Assembly: GCA_942492025.1 (NCBI GenBank)
Contig: CALODJ010000009.1
Location: 1-64,000 of the forward strand
From: JABDQW01 sp942492025
GTDB taxonomy: Bacteria > Pseudomonadota > Gammaproteobacteria > SZUA-229
Reading direction: 5' to 3'
DNA length: 64,000 nucleotides
Under the pieces are notes generated by a model. It ran no database searches, had not been told where the DNA came from, and worked only from the letters and a program-made list of their open reading frames with translations. Both the position numbers and the translations under genes were made by a program. This document shows, one piece after another, positions 26,110-35,306 of the stretch. The first letter of the stretch is position 1. Each line of letters begins with the position of its first letter.

Positions 26110-26261
26110 CAGGAAGGGTTCAGCCCTGCGTCTGTAAAACCCATCAGCTCTGATCTTGTAGACCTGGTCGCAAAAATGGCAGAAAACCGCCAGCGCGCGC
26201 AGTTAAAGACGGCATTTAACGCAGGCTATTGACATCCCCGGCGAAGTCCTTGGTGACTACT

Positions 26262-27224
26262 TTATTGCAGTGACGAGTTTTGCCGAACACTCCCGGGTGG
26301 CACACCGAACTCGCGTTTGAACGCGCGGCAAAAAGCGGCTTCGGATTGATAGCCCAGGCGATCGGCGAGTACAGCGAGCGGATCCGAGGTCTCCAGAAGC
26401 TGGGTCCGGGCCAATTGCATGCGCCATTGGGTGAGGTAACGCTTCGCCGAATCACCGACAAGCTGGGTGAACCGGGCCGAGAATCCCGAGCGGGACATGC
26501 CCACCTCCCGGGCTAACGATGCCACGGTCCAGTTATTCTCCGGCGCGCGGTGGATGGCTGCGAGTGCCCGGCCCACGTGTTTATCGCGCAGGGCCGCGAT
26601 CCAGCCCTGGTTGGCTTCGGGTGCGGTGTCGATCCAGGTGCGCAGTGCCTGGATGATCAGGATATCGGCCAGGTGCGTGATCACCGTCTCACCGCCGGGG
26701 CGCAGTTCCCTGGCTTCACGCGCGATGAAGCGCAGCGTACTTTGCAGCCAGCTGTCTTCCTCATCATCCCAGGCGTCGATCTGCAGCACCTTCGGCAGCT
26801 GCGCGATCAGCTGCCGCCCGGCCACCTGGTCGAAGCTGACCACGCCGCAGGTCAGGTGGGTCATGTCACCATCGCCACCGTAGCGCATGATTTCGTAGCG
26901 ATCGCTGACCTGTTCAACCGGTATGTCGAACAGCGGCTTTGTACTCGCATCGGTACTGCTGCGGATACTGTGGCCGTTGCCGTGAGGGACCAGCGTCAGG
27001 CTGCCTTGCTGCAGCAGGCGTGGTTTTTCACCGGTGACTTCGAGCCAGCAGTGACCCGCGGTGACGACATGAAACATCATGTAACCGTCAAAGGCAGGCA
27101 GGTCGATACCCCAGGGTGCGGTGAGTTCGGATTTGCAATACAGCGTGCCGTTGAGCCGCAGCAGGTGCAGGGTTTCACCGAGCGGGTCGGTGAGGGTCGG
27201 GATTGCGCGGGGTATGCCTGACAT
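26262..27224 (-). CDS. AraC-family transcriptional regulator
   Basis: 320 aa: N-terminal cupin-type effector domain (about 10-190; GYMMFHVVTAGHCWLEV, LVPHGNGH) and a C-terminal double helix-turn-helix (about 215-315; WTVASLAREVGMSRSGFSAR, then LAVLADRLGYQSEAAFCRAFKR and FGVPPGSVR). This cupin_6/HTH_18 type often controls a divergent oxidoreductase gene. Here the divergent neighbour is an NmrA-like pseudogene, so the likely target is lost. The ligand is unknown. Confidence 0.9.
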   Translation of the reverse strand: MSGIPRAIPTLTDPLGETLHLLRLNGTLYCKSELTAPWGIDLPAFDGYMMFHVVTAGHCWLEVTGEKPRLLQQGSLTLVPHGNGHSIRSSTDASTKPLFDIPVEQVSDRYEIMRYGGDGDMTHLTCGVVSFDQVAGRQLIAQLPKVLQIDAWDDEEDSWLQSTLRFIAREARELRPGGETVITHLADILIIQALRTWIDTAPEANQGWIAALRDKHVGRALAAIHRAPENNWTVASLAREVGMSRSGFSARFTQLVGDSAKRYLTQWRMQLARTQLLETSDPLAVLADRLGYQSEAAFCRAFKREFGVPPGSVRQNSSLQ

Positions 27225-27391
27225 CGATCTAGTGTGCCATGGCGTTTGATTGAATGTCCATACGTCCTGGACGAAGGATTAAATTATATGGACGATGCGT
27301 GATTTTCCATCTGGTCCTGGCGGCGCATACTTGAGCAATGACGAGCCTGGAGCTCATTTCGATCAGACCTTAACCCGTGGAGGATAGCATC

Positions 27392-27645
27392 ATGAAAAAG
27401 TCGCCCATACTCATCATCAGTAAAAACGGCAAAACCGGCGCGCGGGTCAACCGGCGCCTGCAGGCCCTAGGCTATGCAACGCGACCGGGATCACGCTCGA
27501 CCTGTCCCAACTTTCACAGGGAGAATCCTGTGACATGGCGCCTGGCCATCAGCGGCACGCGCGCCGCCTATGTCACCTAACAGCCGGATCTGGCGGTCCC
27601 GGGTGCCGAAGCGACCATTACTGAGTTTGTGCGTACCGCCGCGTA
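27392..27645 (+). pseudogene. NmrA-like NAD(P)-binding protein, truncated
   Basis: Begins MKKSPILIISKNGKTGARVN, a Rossmann-type start, and reads NPVTWRLAISGTRAAYVT up to a TAA. The same frame continues QPDLAVPGAEATITEFVRTA to a second stop. Relatives are about 280 aa long, so both an internal stop and loss of the C-terminal two thirds are evident. A good ribosome site (GGAGG) remains. It is divergent from the AraC regulator, the usual arrangement for this pair. Confidence 0.8.
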
Positions 27646-27727
27646 AGGCGGTTTAACTGATATGCTTGAACCTGGTACTTGCCGGGCAGTCATAATAAAT
27701 AACATTGCGCAAATAGGTAGCCCCCCA

Positions 27728-28606
27728 ATGATGAAATCAAGTCGGAATTATTCTGGGCTGAGCCTGCTGTGTGCAAGTTTGGTCATGCCTGCCACAGTCA
27801 CTTTCGCTCAGCAGTTTGAGCTTGTCTATGAGGCACATTCTGGGCAGGCATTTGCGCAGCCACACGATATCACTTTGTCATCGGATCACCGCTATCTCTA
27901 TGTCGCGGATAATAACAACGATCGCATTGCCGTGCTGGATCCAGGATCGCTGGCTTTGCTGGGTAGCTTCGCGGAAGGTGAAGTGAGTGGGCCGCACGAT
28001 GTGGTGTTTCAATCTGGCGGCAGGCTACTGGTTGCGGACACCGGCAACAGCCGCATCGCTATCTATGAAGTCTCGGGTAAAAAAGGGCAATTAGTGGGTG
28101 AATACACCGGCGATTTTTACCGCCCGGAAGGTGTGGCCGTTCACCCCAATGGACGAATTTATGTCACAGGTGCGGGCTCGAATAATATCGTTGCAATAGA
28201 AAACGGCAAGGCGCTTGCCAAGGCCGGTGGTTTGTCTTCACCGCATGATGTCGCAGTTGCCGCGGACGGTTCTGTCTGGATAGCAGATGCCGGTAACGAT
28301 CGTCTGGTGCGCATGAGTGAAGACTTGAAGACGCTGACTGTGCTCGAAGGTAAGCCCTATCATTTTGATGGCCCGCGTTATCTGGATTTCGACAGCAAAG
28401 GCCGTTTGTATGTCGCTGATAAGTATGCGCACAAGATTAAAGTGCTCACACCAGACAATCAGCTCTTGTACACCTTGGGTGAGGATCGTTCCGGCCTGGG
28501 GCCAGGGGTGTTTGATCGGCCCGAAGGTGTGGTCATCTCCAAAGATCAGGTGTGGTTTTCCGATACCTACAACAATCGTATTGTTCGATATCGCATCCGC
28601 GAATAA
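27728..28606 (+). CDS. Secreted NHL-repeat beta-propeller protein
   Basis: 292 aa with a signal peptide (hydrophobic to about VTFAQ). Six repeats of the type PHDI..SSDHRYLYVADNNNDRI, GPHDVVF...LLVADTGNSRIA, RPEGVAVHPNGRIYVTGAGSNN, SPHDVAVAADGSVWIADAGND, RYLDFDSKGRLYVADKYAHK and RPEGVVISKDQVWFSDTYNN form an NHL propeller. These usually mediate binding; no catalytic site is recognisable. I took the first of two adjacent ATGs at the signal peptide (27728). It is likely co-transcribed with the phosphatase gene 13 bp downstream. Confidence 0.88.
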   Translation: MMKSSRNYSGLSLLCASLVMPATVTFAQQFELVYEAHSGQAFAQPHDITLSSDHRYLYVADNNNDRIAVLDPGSLALLGSFAEGEVSGPHDVVFQSGGRLLVADTGNSRIAIYEVSGKKGQLVGEYTGDFYRPEGVAVHPNGRIYVTGAGSNNIVAIENGKALAKAGGLSSPHDVAVAADGSVWIADAGNDRLVRMSEDLKTLTVLEGKPYHFDGPRYLDFDSKGRLYVADKYAHKIKVLTPDNQLLYTLGEDRSGLGPGVFDRPEGVVISKDQVWFSDTYNNRIVRYRIRE

Positions 28607-28619
28607 GGAACGACTGACC

Positions 28620-29195
28620 ATGAAACGACTCAGCGGTTTGGCCTGTATGCTTTTGCTTTTCGTTAGCTCAGCAAGCAGTGCTCAAGCAGGTGAACAGGAT
28701 TTAATCCGGCAGATGCAGTCCGGTAGCGCCGTGTTAATGATTCGTCATGCCCTGGCGCCCGGCGTTGGTGATCCGGCAGATTTAAATCTCGATGATTGCA
28801 GCACACAGCGTAACCTGAATCATGCGGGGCGCGAACAGGCGAAGGCCATCGGTCATTGGTTGCGTAGTCGTGGCATTGGACAGGTAAAACTCTATTCAAG
28901 CCAATGGTGTCGTTGTCTGGAAACGGCGCGATTGATGCAGATGGGAACCGTGACGCCATTACCGGCATTGAATTCTTTTTTTCAACGCCCTGAGGATCGT
29001 GAGCCAAATTTATCGAGTTTGAGAAAGTTCATTCATGAAAACACAAAACCGGGTGAGCTCATCATCATGATCACCCATCAGGTCACCATCTCTGCTATCA
29101 CCGGACAATGGGCTGACTCAGGCCATGGAAAATTGCTGCGCCCAACAAAGGCTGGCGGGATTGCGTTAGTGGGTGAACTGAGCTTTGAGGAATAA
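28620..29195 (+). CDS. Periplasmic histidine phosphatase family protein
   Basis: 191 aa with a signal peptide (to about AQAG). LMIRHALAPGVGDPADL is the RH(A/G) catalytic motif, LYSSQWCRCLETARLM holds the second arginine, and MITHQVTISAITG the distal catalytic histidine. This is the phosphoglycerate-mutase-like superfamily, so a phosphoester hydrolase, substrate unknown. GGAACG precedes the ATG. It follows the NHL gene closely. Confidence 0.88.
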   Translation: MKRLSGLACMLLLFVSSASSAQAGEQDLIRQMQSGSAVLMIRHALAPGVGDPADLNLDDCSTQRNLNHAGREQAKAIGHWLRSRGIGQVKLYSSQWCRCLETARLMQMGTVTPLPALNSFFQRPEDREPNLSSLRKFIHENTKPGELIIMITHQVTISAITGQWADSGHGKLLRPTKAGGIALVGELSFEE

Positions 29196-29360
29196 CCCGA
29201 GACCAGTGTCATGCCCAGAACTAACCCGCATTTCTCACCAGGCGGCGTTAAATACTGATAAGGCACTAATCCATTTAAGAGCATCCAGATGATCAGAAAT
29301 ACAGTGTGTTATTCAAACATGCCTATCACGGTTCAGGCTGGTCTTCTTTTGCATGAGATC

Positions 29361-29431
29361 GTAGGGTGCGCTGTGCGCACCGTGAATCCTCAGTGTGCTG
29401 GTCTGTTTCGGTGCGCACGGCGCACCCTACG
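29361..29431. repeat. GTAGGGTGCGC inverted repeat (family R2), nested in MITE-1 copy B
   Basis: GTAGGGTGCGCTGTGCGCACC and its inverse GGTGCGCACGGCGCACCCTAC enclose about 30 bases. Other copies are at 50974-51049 and 59023-59090. Confidence 0.8.
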
Positions 29432-29490
29432 GCCGCTTCGCCCAAGCTATTGCTACGCTTTTCGCTCCAGAGCGGTGCTTACGAACGCCA

Positions 29491-29652
29491 GCCCGCATGT
29501 CTTACCAGGGGGCGAGATGATCACGCGGAGATTAGGATTCACAAAGTATTTTGCGAAGGAGTGGAATAACCTGGTCTATTTCCGACTGAGCAAAATGCTT
29601 TGTGGATCCAAAGATCAAGTGAGGCCTCGTCCATCTGGTGAGGCATGCGGGC
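29491..29652. repeat. MITE-2 element nested in MITE-1 copy B
   Basis: Shares the terminal GCCCGCAT..T.ACCAG type with MITE-1 but has a different 120-bp interior (GAGATGATCACGCGGAGATT..., GCGAAGGAGTGG..., AAAATGCTTTGTGGATCC). The same interior occurs in inverse orientation at 41271-41503, and a left end at 57677. Confidence 0.75.
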
Positions 29653-29688
29653 TCCATCCTGCGCCTGCTTCCGTGATCCTGGTGAGAA

Positions 29689-31533
29689 ATGCGGGCTAAC
29701 CACGATACACTCGCTCAACAACGCCCCTCCAGCCGCGATATTCGCGTCCTGAAGCAGGTGCTCGCCTTTTTGCGGCCCTACCGCGGTGTGCTCCTTGGTG
29801 CGGCGCTCGCGCTGCTGGTCGCAGCGATGGCGGTGCTCGGATTCGGTATTGTTCTGCAGCGCGTGGTCGATCACGGCCTGAGCAGCGGCTCGGAAACGGC
29901 ATTGAACCAGGCACTGATGCTGTTCCTGGTGGTGGTCACTGTTATGGCCGCTTCGGTGGCGGTTCGGGTCTACCTGGTCACCTGGATTGGTGAACGGGTA
30001 GTGGCTGACATCCGCAAAGCAGTCTTTGCCAAGGTGCTAAAACTGGAGCCGGCGTTCTTCGAAGTGACGCGTACCGGCGAAGTTATCTCGCGACTGACCG
30101 TTGATACCTCGTTGCTGCAGGTCGTGGTCGGTTCGAGCTTGGCAATTGCGGTGCGTAATGCACTGCTGATCAGCGGCGGGCTGGTGATGTTGATCCTGAC
30201 CAGCGGCAAGCTGGCGCTGCTGGTGCTGCTCGGTGTACCGATCGCGGTGATACCGCTGTGGCTGCTCGGCTACAGGGTGCGCAGACTGTCGCGCAACAGC
30301 CAGGACCGGATTGCGGATATCGGCGCCTTTGTCGACGAAGTGCTCTATGGCATTCGCACCGTGCAGGCTTTCTGTCACGAGCGCATTGATCGTCTTCGTT
30401 ACGGCGAGCAGGTGGAGGCGGCTTTTGATGCTGCTATTCAACGCACCCGTGTCAGCGCGCTACTCACGGCGACGGTGATGCTGTTTACCTTTGTCGCGAT
30501 CAGTCTCGTATTGTGGGTGGGCGGACACGATGTACTGGCCGGGCGTCTTAGCGGCGGGCAGTTATCAGCGTTCGTGTTTTACGCCTTGCTGGTCGCCGGT
30601 TCGGTGGGTGCGCTGAGCGAAGTGGCCGGTGACCTGCTGCGCGCTGCCGGTGCGACCGAACGTCTGCTGGAGCTGCTCAACACCAAACCCGCCATATCGC
30701 CGCCCGCAACGCCCGTTGCACTGCCCGAACCGCCGCGCGGCGAAGTACAGCTGAGCCGGGTCACCTTCCATTACCCTTCTCGGCCTGATCGTCCCGCGCT
30801 TAACGAGTTGTCACTGCGTTTGCAACCCGGGCAGAAGGTTGCACTGGTCGGCCCGTCGGGCGCCGGCAAATCAACGGTATTGCAACTCCTGTTACGCTTC
30901 TACGATCCTGATAGCGGCGTTATTCGTCTTGACGGTATCGATATCCGTGACGCTGATCCGCAACAAATCCGTCAGCGCATGGCACTGGTTCCACAGGATC
31001 CGATCATCTTCGGTGCCAATGCCTGGGAGAACATCCGTTATGGATTGGGTGATGTCAGCGATGCGGATGTACGGCGCGCCGCCGAAGCCGCACACGCAGT
31101 GGAATTTGTCGATCAGTTACCGCAGGGCTTCAATACCTACCTCGGCGAACGCGGCATCCGTCTGTCCGGCGGACAACGTCAGCGCATCGCGATCGCCCGC
31201 GCCATACTGCGTGATCCAGCCGTGCTGCTGCTCGATGAAGCCACTAGTGCCCTCGACGCCGAGAGCGAGCGCCTGGTGCAGGATGCGCTCGAGCAACTGA
31301 TGCAGGCACGTACCACGCTGATCATTGCGCATCGACTGGCAACGGTACGCAAGGTCGACCGGATCCTGGTGATGGACCACGGCCATATCGTCGCCAGCGG
31401 TCGCCATGACGAACTGATCAAAGAAAACGGTCTTTACGCACGACTGGCGGCACTGCAGTTTCGCGACACACCGGTGTCCCCCGAGCAGCCTGCCCCTGAG
31501 CAGCACTATGCGACACAAAAGAGTCGCCCATAA
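29689..31533 (+). CDS. ABC exporter, MsbA/MDR type (fused TMD-NBD)
   Basis: 614-aa half-transporter: six-helix exporter domain (about 25-330) and an ATPase domain with Walker A GPSGAGKST, Q-loop LVPQDPIIFG, signature RLSGGQRQRIAIARA, Walker B AVLLLDEATSAL and H-loop LIIAHRL. It would act as a homodimer exporting a lipid or drug-like substrate. The first codons (ATG CGG GCT AAC) are MITE-1 terminus, so the present start is provided by the repeat; the native start may have been lost. The last codons (ATQKSRP) likewise run into an arm of the CCCATAAGTCG repeat. Confidence 0.9.
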   Translation: MRANHDTLAQQRPSSRDIRVLKQVLAFLRPYRGVLLGAALALLVAAMAVLGFGIVLQRVVDHGLSSGSETALNQALMLFLVVVTVMAASVAVRVYLVTWIGERVVADIRKAVFAKVLKLEPAFFEVTRTGEVISRLTVDTSLLQVVVGSSLAIAVRNALLISGGLVMLILTSGKLALLVLLGVPIAVIPLWLLGYRVRRLSRNSQDRIADIGAFVDEVLYGIRTVQAFCHERIDRLRYGEQVEAAFDAAIQRTRVSALLTATVMLFTFVAISLVLWVGGHDVLAGRLSGGQLSAFVFYALLVAGSVGALSEVAGDLLRAAGATERLLELLNTKPAISPPATPVALPEPPRGEVQLSRVTFHYPSRPDRPALNELSLRLQPGQKVALVGPSGAGKSTVLQLLLRFYDPDSGVIRLDGIDIRDADPQQIRQRMALVPQDPIIFGANAWENIRYGLGDVSDADVRRAAEAAHAVEFVDQLPQGFNTYLGERGIRLSGGQRQRIAIARAILRDPAVLLLDEATSALDAESERLVQDALEQLMQARTTLIIAHRLATVRKVDRILVMDHGHIVASGRHDELIKENGLYARLAALQFRDTPVSPEQPAPEQHYATQKSRP

Positions 31534-31610
31534 GTCGGTTTTTGTCAGCAGGCCGATGACAACTGAAGTGCATGCACCCTTAAAAATATGACAGCCACTA
31601 AAGGGTAACG
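31483..31610. repeat. Segment duplicated at 37909-38035
   Basis: The 3' end of the ABC exporter gene plus about 75 bp behind it reappears at 37.9 kb at high similarity (GAGCAGCCTGCC through GACAACTGAAGTGCATGC to GGGTAACG). Confidence 0.85.
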
Positions 31611-31928
31611 TCCCCTTAAAACAACGGTATCAAACTGGGGCAGGCTGCCAGGGGAAGGCCGATCAAGCGAAAAGACAATGGTTGAAGAATCCTCCGGCAC
31701 CTTTTTCTCTCTTTTTCTCGCAGTGGTCGTAAGGGGTGGCGTGGAGGCATATGAGTGCGTTCCGTGGTTTGGGCATGGCGCTCTCCTTAGCGCTAGCCTG
31801 TTTGCATAAGACTACGAACTTGATATGCTGCTGTCACTCGATTGAGGGTTGTCCACAATCATCAGGTTTCCACAATTACCATCACTTAGTTTGACGCAAT
31901 CTGTTGACTTGCGCATAAAGGAGAGCAG
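31611..31928. other. Intergenic stretch before the tripartite ABC operon
   Basis: No gene. The promoter of the HlyD-permease-ATPase operon should be here (TTGACGCAATCTGTTGACTTGCG precedes the GGAGAG ribosome site of the first gene), but I cannot fix -35/-10 boxes. Confidence 0.4.
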
Positions 31929-32966
31929 ATGAAACGGATTAAGGTTCTTTCGCAGGGTAAGCCTTTGTTAGTTGTGCTGTTGGTCGTGTGCCTGCTCGTG
32001 GGTGGAGGGGCTGCCTTCCATTGGTTGGGGCGCGATGGCGTAGAGGTCATTCGTCCGCATCGTGGATTGGCCGTGCTGGCTGTCTACGCGACCGGGACGG
32101 TGGAGTCGCCGGTCATGCTGCCGATTGCTCCGCGTATCGCCGCACGCCTGAAGGAGTTGCATGTTGATGAAGGCGCTAACGTAAGAAAAGACCAGTTGCT
32201 CGCGCGGTTGGAGGACGAGGTGTTGCGTCAGACGATCCTGGAATTGCAGGCTAATGAAGCATTTTTGAAGCAGGAATTTGAACGTAAGCAAACGCTGCTG
32301 AAGCAGCGCGTCATTTCCAAAACAGAGCATGACCGCGCCCGTACTGAATGGGCAGCGGCAAAGGCCGCCGTGGCCAGGGCCGCTGCCGAGTCCGATTTCA
32401 TGAAACTGCTCGCTCCGGCGGATGGCCGCATTATTCGTCGTGACGGGGAAGTCGGTGAGCTGATTCCCGCTAATCAGCCGGTATTCTGGCTCTCCTGCAG
32501 TACGTCGCTGCGAATTTCCGCGGAAGTGGATGAAGAGGACATCGCTCTCGTGCAGCCGGGGCAGAGGGTGTTGATCCGCGCCGACGCATTTCCCGACCAG
32601 ACGTATGAAGGATCGGTACAAACCATCACACCCAAGGGTGATCCGGTGTCGCGCAGTTATCGTGTGCGTATCGGGTTCAGCGAAGAAACCCCGCTGATGA
32701 TCGGTATGACCGCTGAAACCAATATCATCATCCGCGAAACACAGGATGCGTTGTTGTTGCCTTCCGGCGCGGTGACGCAGGGAAATGTCTGGCTCGTCGA
32801 AGAGGGGGAGCTGGTCAAGCGCAAGGTCACCATCGGTGCTAAAGGACTCAAGCAGACGGAGATTCTCAGCGGCATAAAAGCGGATGATGTCATTGTGCTG
32901 AAACCCGAGGACGAACTGGAAGAAGGGCTGCATATACGCCCCCGGATGGTTCGGCAGGAGGAATAG
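31929..32966 (+). CDS. HlyD/RND-type periplasmic adaptor of an ABC system
   Basis: 345 aa: inner-membrane anchor (about 13-33), biotinyl-lipoyl-like half-motifs (IAARLKELHVDEGANVRKDQ and LLAPADGRIIRRDGEVGE), an alpha-helical hairpin between them (about 100-160) and beta-barrel domains. It links an inner-membrane transporter to the periplasm or an outer-membrane exit. The next two genes encode the permease and ATPase, separated by 2 bp and by an overlap, so all three form one operon. GGAGAG precedes the ATG. Confidence 0.88.
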   Translation: MKRIKVLSQGKPLLVVLLVVCLLVGGGAAFHWLGRDGVEVIRPHRGLAVLAVYATGTVESPVMLPIAPRIAARLKELHVDEGANVRKDQLLARLEDEVLRQTILELQANEAFLKQEFERKQTLLKQRVISKTEHDRARTEWAAAKAAVARAAAESDFMKLLAPADGRIIRRDGEVGELIPANQPVFWLSCSTSLRISAEVDEEDIALVQPGQRVLIRADAFPDQTYEGSVQTITPKGDPVSRSYRVRIGFSEETPLMIGMTAETNIIIRETQDALLLPSGAVTQGNVWLVEEGELVKRKVTIGAKGLKQTEILSGIKADDVIVLKPEDELEEGLHIRPRMVRQEE

Positions 32967-32968
32967 TC

Positions 32969-34216
32969 ATGCGCTTGCTGACCTCTATCGCCGTCAAGCA
33001 TCTGCTTGCGCGCAAACGGCAAAGCCTGGTTTCGTTGCTGGGTATCACACTGGGCGTGGCGTTTTTCCTGACGATTTCCTCACTGATGCAGGGAATGGAA
33101 AAGGATTTCATCCGACGGCTGATCGATAACATGCACCATATCGCTGTAACGGATACTTATCGCAATCCGAGCCTGCAGCCGGCCGAGCGGTTCTATGACA
33201 GCAATGGAGCGATTGAGGTTCGCAGCGTCAAACCCGTGACCGAAACGCGGGGCATCCGTGGTTACGAACAGATCGTCGCTTACCTGAGCTCCTTGTCGGG
33301 CGTAGAGGCTTCCCCTATGCTTGAGGGGCAGGGCGTCCTGAGTTTTGCGGGCAAGAATATCGCCGTCACCCTGGACGGCATGGTCCCCGAAGATATACAG
33401 GATGTCGTCACCATTCAGGATTACATGATTTCCGGCAACATCAGCGATCTGATCGCAAACCCCAATGGTATTGTCCTCGGCGAGGAGTTGATTCGGACCT
33501 TCTCCCTCGAACGCGGCGATAACATCACCGTCACCGCTCCAACCGGACAGGTGCGTACCTTCAAGATTCTTGGCGTTTTCCGCACCGGCAGGTCGGACAT
33601 TGATCTGAACCGTGGATTTGTCTCGCTCAAGCGTATGCAGGCATTGATGGATCGTCCGCATCGGGCCAATATCATCATCGTCAAGCTGCCGGATCCGTAC
33701 CGCGCCCGCGCGATTGCAGCCGATCTGGAAAGTCGTATCGGCTACAAAAGCATATCATGGCAGGAATCATCGGAAGATATAATGAGTACGCTCACCATCC
33801 AAAACGTCATCATGTACAGCGTGGTCAGTGCCGTGCTGATCGTTGCGGCGTTCGGGATCTATAATGTCATATCCACGGTGGTGATGGAGAAGCACCGCGA
33901 TATCGCAATCCTTAAATCCATGGGTTTCCTTGCACGCGATATCCAGCGGATTTTTGTAATACAGGGCTTGATCCTGGGAATTATCGGCAGTTTGCTTGGC
34001 CTGCCGCTGGGTAGCGCCCTGATGTATGCACTGATGCAGGTCGAGTTGAAGCCGTCGGACAGCACACAGGTCATTGTGATACCGCTTGACTGGGGCTGGC
34101 TGCAATTTGCCATTGCCAGCGGCTTCGCCCTGAGCGCAGCACTCATGGCTGCACTCCTGCCGGCCAGAAAGGGTGCACGTGTCCAGCCGGTCGATATTCT
34201 GCGGGGCGGGGTTTGA
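32969..34216 (+). CDS. FtsX-like ABC permease (MacB/LolC type)
   Basis: 415 aa: one N-terminal helix (about 18-40), a large periplasmic domain (about 45-275) and three C-terminal helices typical of the FtsX domain (VSAVLIVAAFGIYNVISTVV; the DIAILKSMGFLARDIQ coupling helix; GLILGIIGSLLGLPLG). MacB-type permeases work by mechanotransmission together with an adaptor. Its stop overlaps the TTG start of the ATPase gene. Confidence 0.88.
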   Translation: MRLLTSIAVKHLLARKRQSLVSLLGITLGVAFFLTISSLMQGMEKDFIRRLIDNMHHIAVTDTYRNPSLQPAERFYDSNGAIEVRSVKPVTETRGIRGYEQIVAYLSSLSGVEASPMLEGQGVLSFAGKNIAVTLDGMVPEDIQDVVTIQDYMISGNISDLIANPNGIVLGEELIRTFSLERGDNITVTAPTGQVRTFKILGVFRTGRSDIDLNRGFVSLKRMQALMDRPHRANIIIVKLPDPYRARAIAADLESRIGYKSISWQESSEDIMSTLTIQNVIMYSVVSAVLIVAAFGIYNVISTVVMEKHRDIAILKSMGFLARDIQRIFVIQGLILGIIGSLLGLPLGSALMYALMQVELKPSDSTQVIVIPLDWGWLQFAIASGFALSAALMAALLPARKGARVQPVDILRGGV

Positions 34217-34890
34217 GCGAAATCGTTATAAGAACCGAGCATCTGACGCGCAGACTTTTCGGCGAGGTGCCGGTCACGCTGGTGGAAGATGCGGGGATGG
34301 AGATCCGGCGCGGAGAGTTCGTGGTGATAACGGGACCCTCCGGATCGGGCAAATCCTCTTTGCTCTACCTGCTTGGAATGCTTGATACGCCGACCAGCGG
34401 AACCCTCTGGATGAATGGCGAGAACGTCTCTGCCTACAGCGAGGACAAGCTGGCCGAATTACGCCTTTCTGAACTGGGCTTTGTTTTTCAGTTTCATTTC
34501 CTGTTACCGGAATTCTCGGCGCTGGAGAATGTGATGTTGCCCATGAAGCGTCTGGGCCGGATGTCCGATGAACAGATTCGCACCCGTGCGGCATCGTTGC
34601 TGACGGATCTGGGGCTTGAGGAACAGCAGCATAAACGGCCGCACCAACTCTCCGGTGGCCAGAGTCAACGTGTTGCCATCGCCCGTGCGCTGGCCAATGA
34701 TCCGCTGCTGATCCTCGCCGACGAACCGACCGGCAACCTGGATTCGGCCTCAAGTGAGAATGTGGAGAATATCCTGAAAGAGCTGGCGCACCGGCATCAC
34801 CGCGCCGTGGCGGTCGTCACCCACGAAACCCGCTTCGCCTCCGCCGCCGACCGCGTGATCACGATCGTTGACGGCAGGATTCAGTGCTGA
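34213..34890 (+). CDS. ABC transporter ATPase (LolD/MacB type)
   Basis: 225 aa: Walker A GPSGSGKSS, Q-loop FVFQFHFLLPEFSALENV, signature LSGGQSQRVAIARAL, Walker B LLILADEPTGNLDS and H-loop VVTHE. This is the subfamily of LolD/MacB ATPases that power FtsX-type permeases. It starts at TTG overlapping the permease stop (TTGA), which indicates translational coupling. The substrate of the system (lipoprotein, peptide or drug) cannot be told. Confidence 0.9.
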   Translation: MSEIVIRTEHLTRRLFGEVPVTLVEDAGMEIRRGEFVVITGPSGSGKSSLLYLLGMLDTPTSGTLWMNGENVSAYSEDKLAELRLSELGFVFQFHFLLPEFSALENVMLPMKRLGRMSDEQIRTRAASLLTDLGLEEQQHKRPHQLSGGQSQRVAIARALANDPLLILADEPTGNLDSASSENVENILKELAHRHHRAVAVVTHETRFASAADRVITIVDGRIQC

Positions 34891-35076
34891 AAAGATTTTA
34901 TTATCAGCTGATTATGCTTATTTGCGTGGATAGGCTCGAGAGTAACAATCGAACAATCGGGGACAGACCAGAATGGCAGTAAGTTAAACGAGAAAAGGTG
35001 CCGGAGAGATCATTTTTTGACCAATCTATGACTCGCCAATACGATTACCTAAACAAGTTAAAGCAAAGCAGATGCT
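34891..35076. other. Short gene-free stretch with GGGGACAG motif
   Basis: ATCGGGGACAGACC at about 34957 stands 110 bp before the Y1-transposase remnant, the position expected for a repeat end associated with such genes. Confidence 0.4.
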
Positions 35077-35268
35077 ATGCCACGGCGTGCAAGGATGTAC
35101 CTTCCAGGGCATCCCTGCCATATCGTTCAACGCGGCAATATCCGCGAAACCTGATTTGTCGAGCCAGAGAGCTACCAGGGTTACCTCGAGCTCTGGAAAG
35201 AGAATGCCAGGCGATATGGCGTAGCTGTCCATGCTTGCTGCCTAATGACCAACCATATACATTGGTAA
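35077..35268 (+). pseudogene. Y1-transposase (RAYT/IS200-like) remnant
   Basis: Reads MPRRARMYLPGHPCHIVQRG, NIRET, then a stop where relatives have CFF, then FVEPESYQGYLELWKENARR and YGVAVHACCLMTNHIHW before a second stop. The HIVQRG and LMTNHIH(LL) motifs are those of REP-associated tyrosine transposases. The catalytic tyrosine and C-terminal part are missing. Confidence 0.8.
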
Positions 35269-35306
35269 ACCCTGCGGTTTCGGGGGCAGGCCTTACATTT
35301 TACATA

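Larger units (their letters stand above)
29224..29696 (+). repeat. MITE-1 copy B carrying two nested inserts
   Basis: Outer ends are MITE-1 termini (left slightly mutated, ACCCGCATTTCTCACCAGG; right GGTGAGAAATGCGGGC), flanked by CTA and TAA. Inside are a GTAGGGTGCGC hairpin (29361-29431) and a MITE-2 element (29491-29652). The right terminus supplies the ATG of the downstream ABC transporter frame. Confidence 0.85.
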
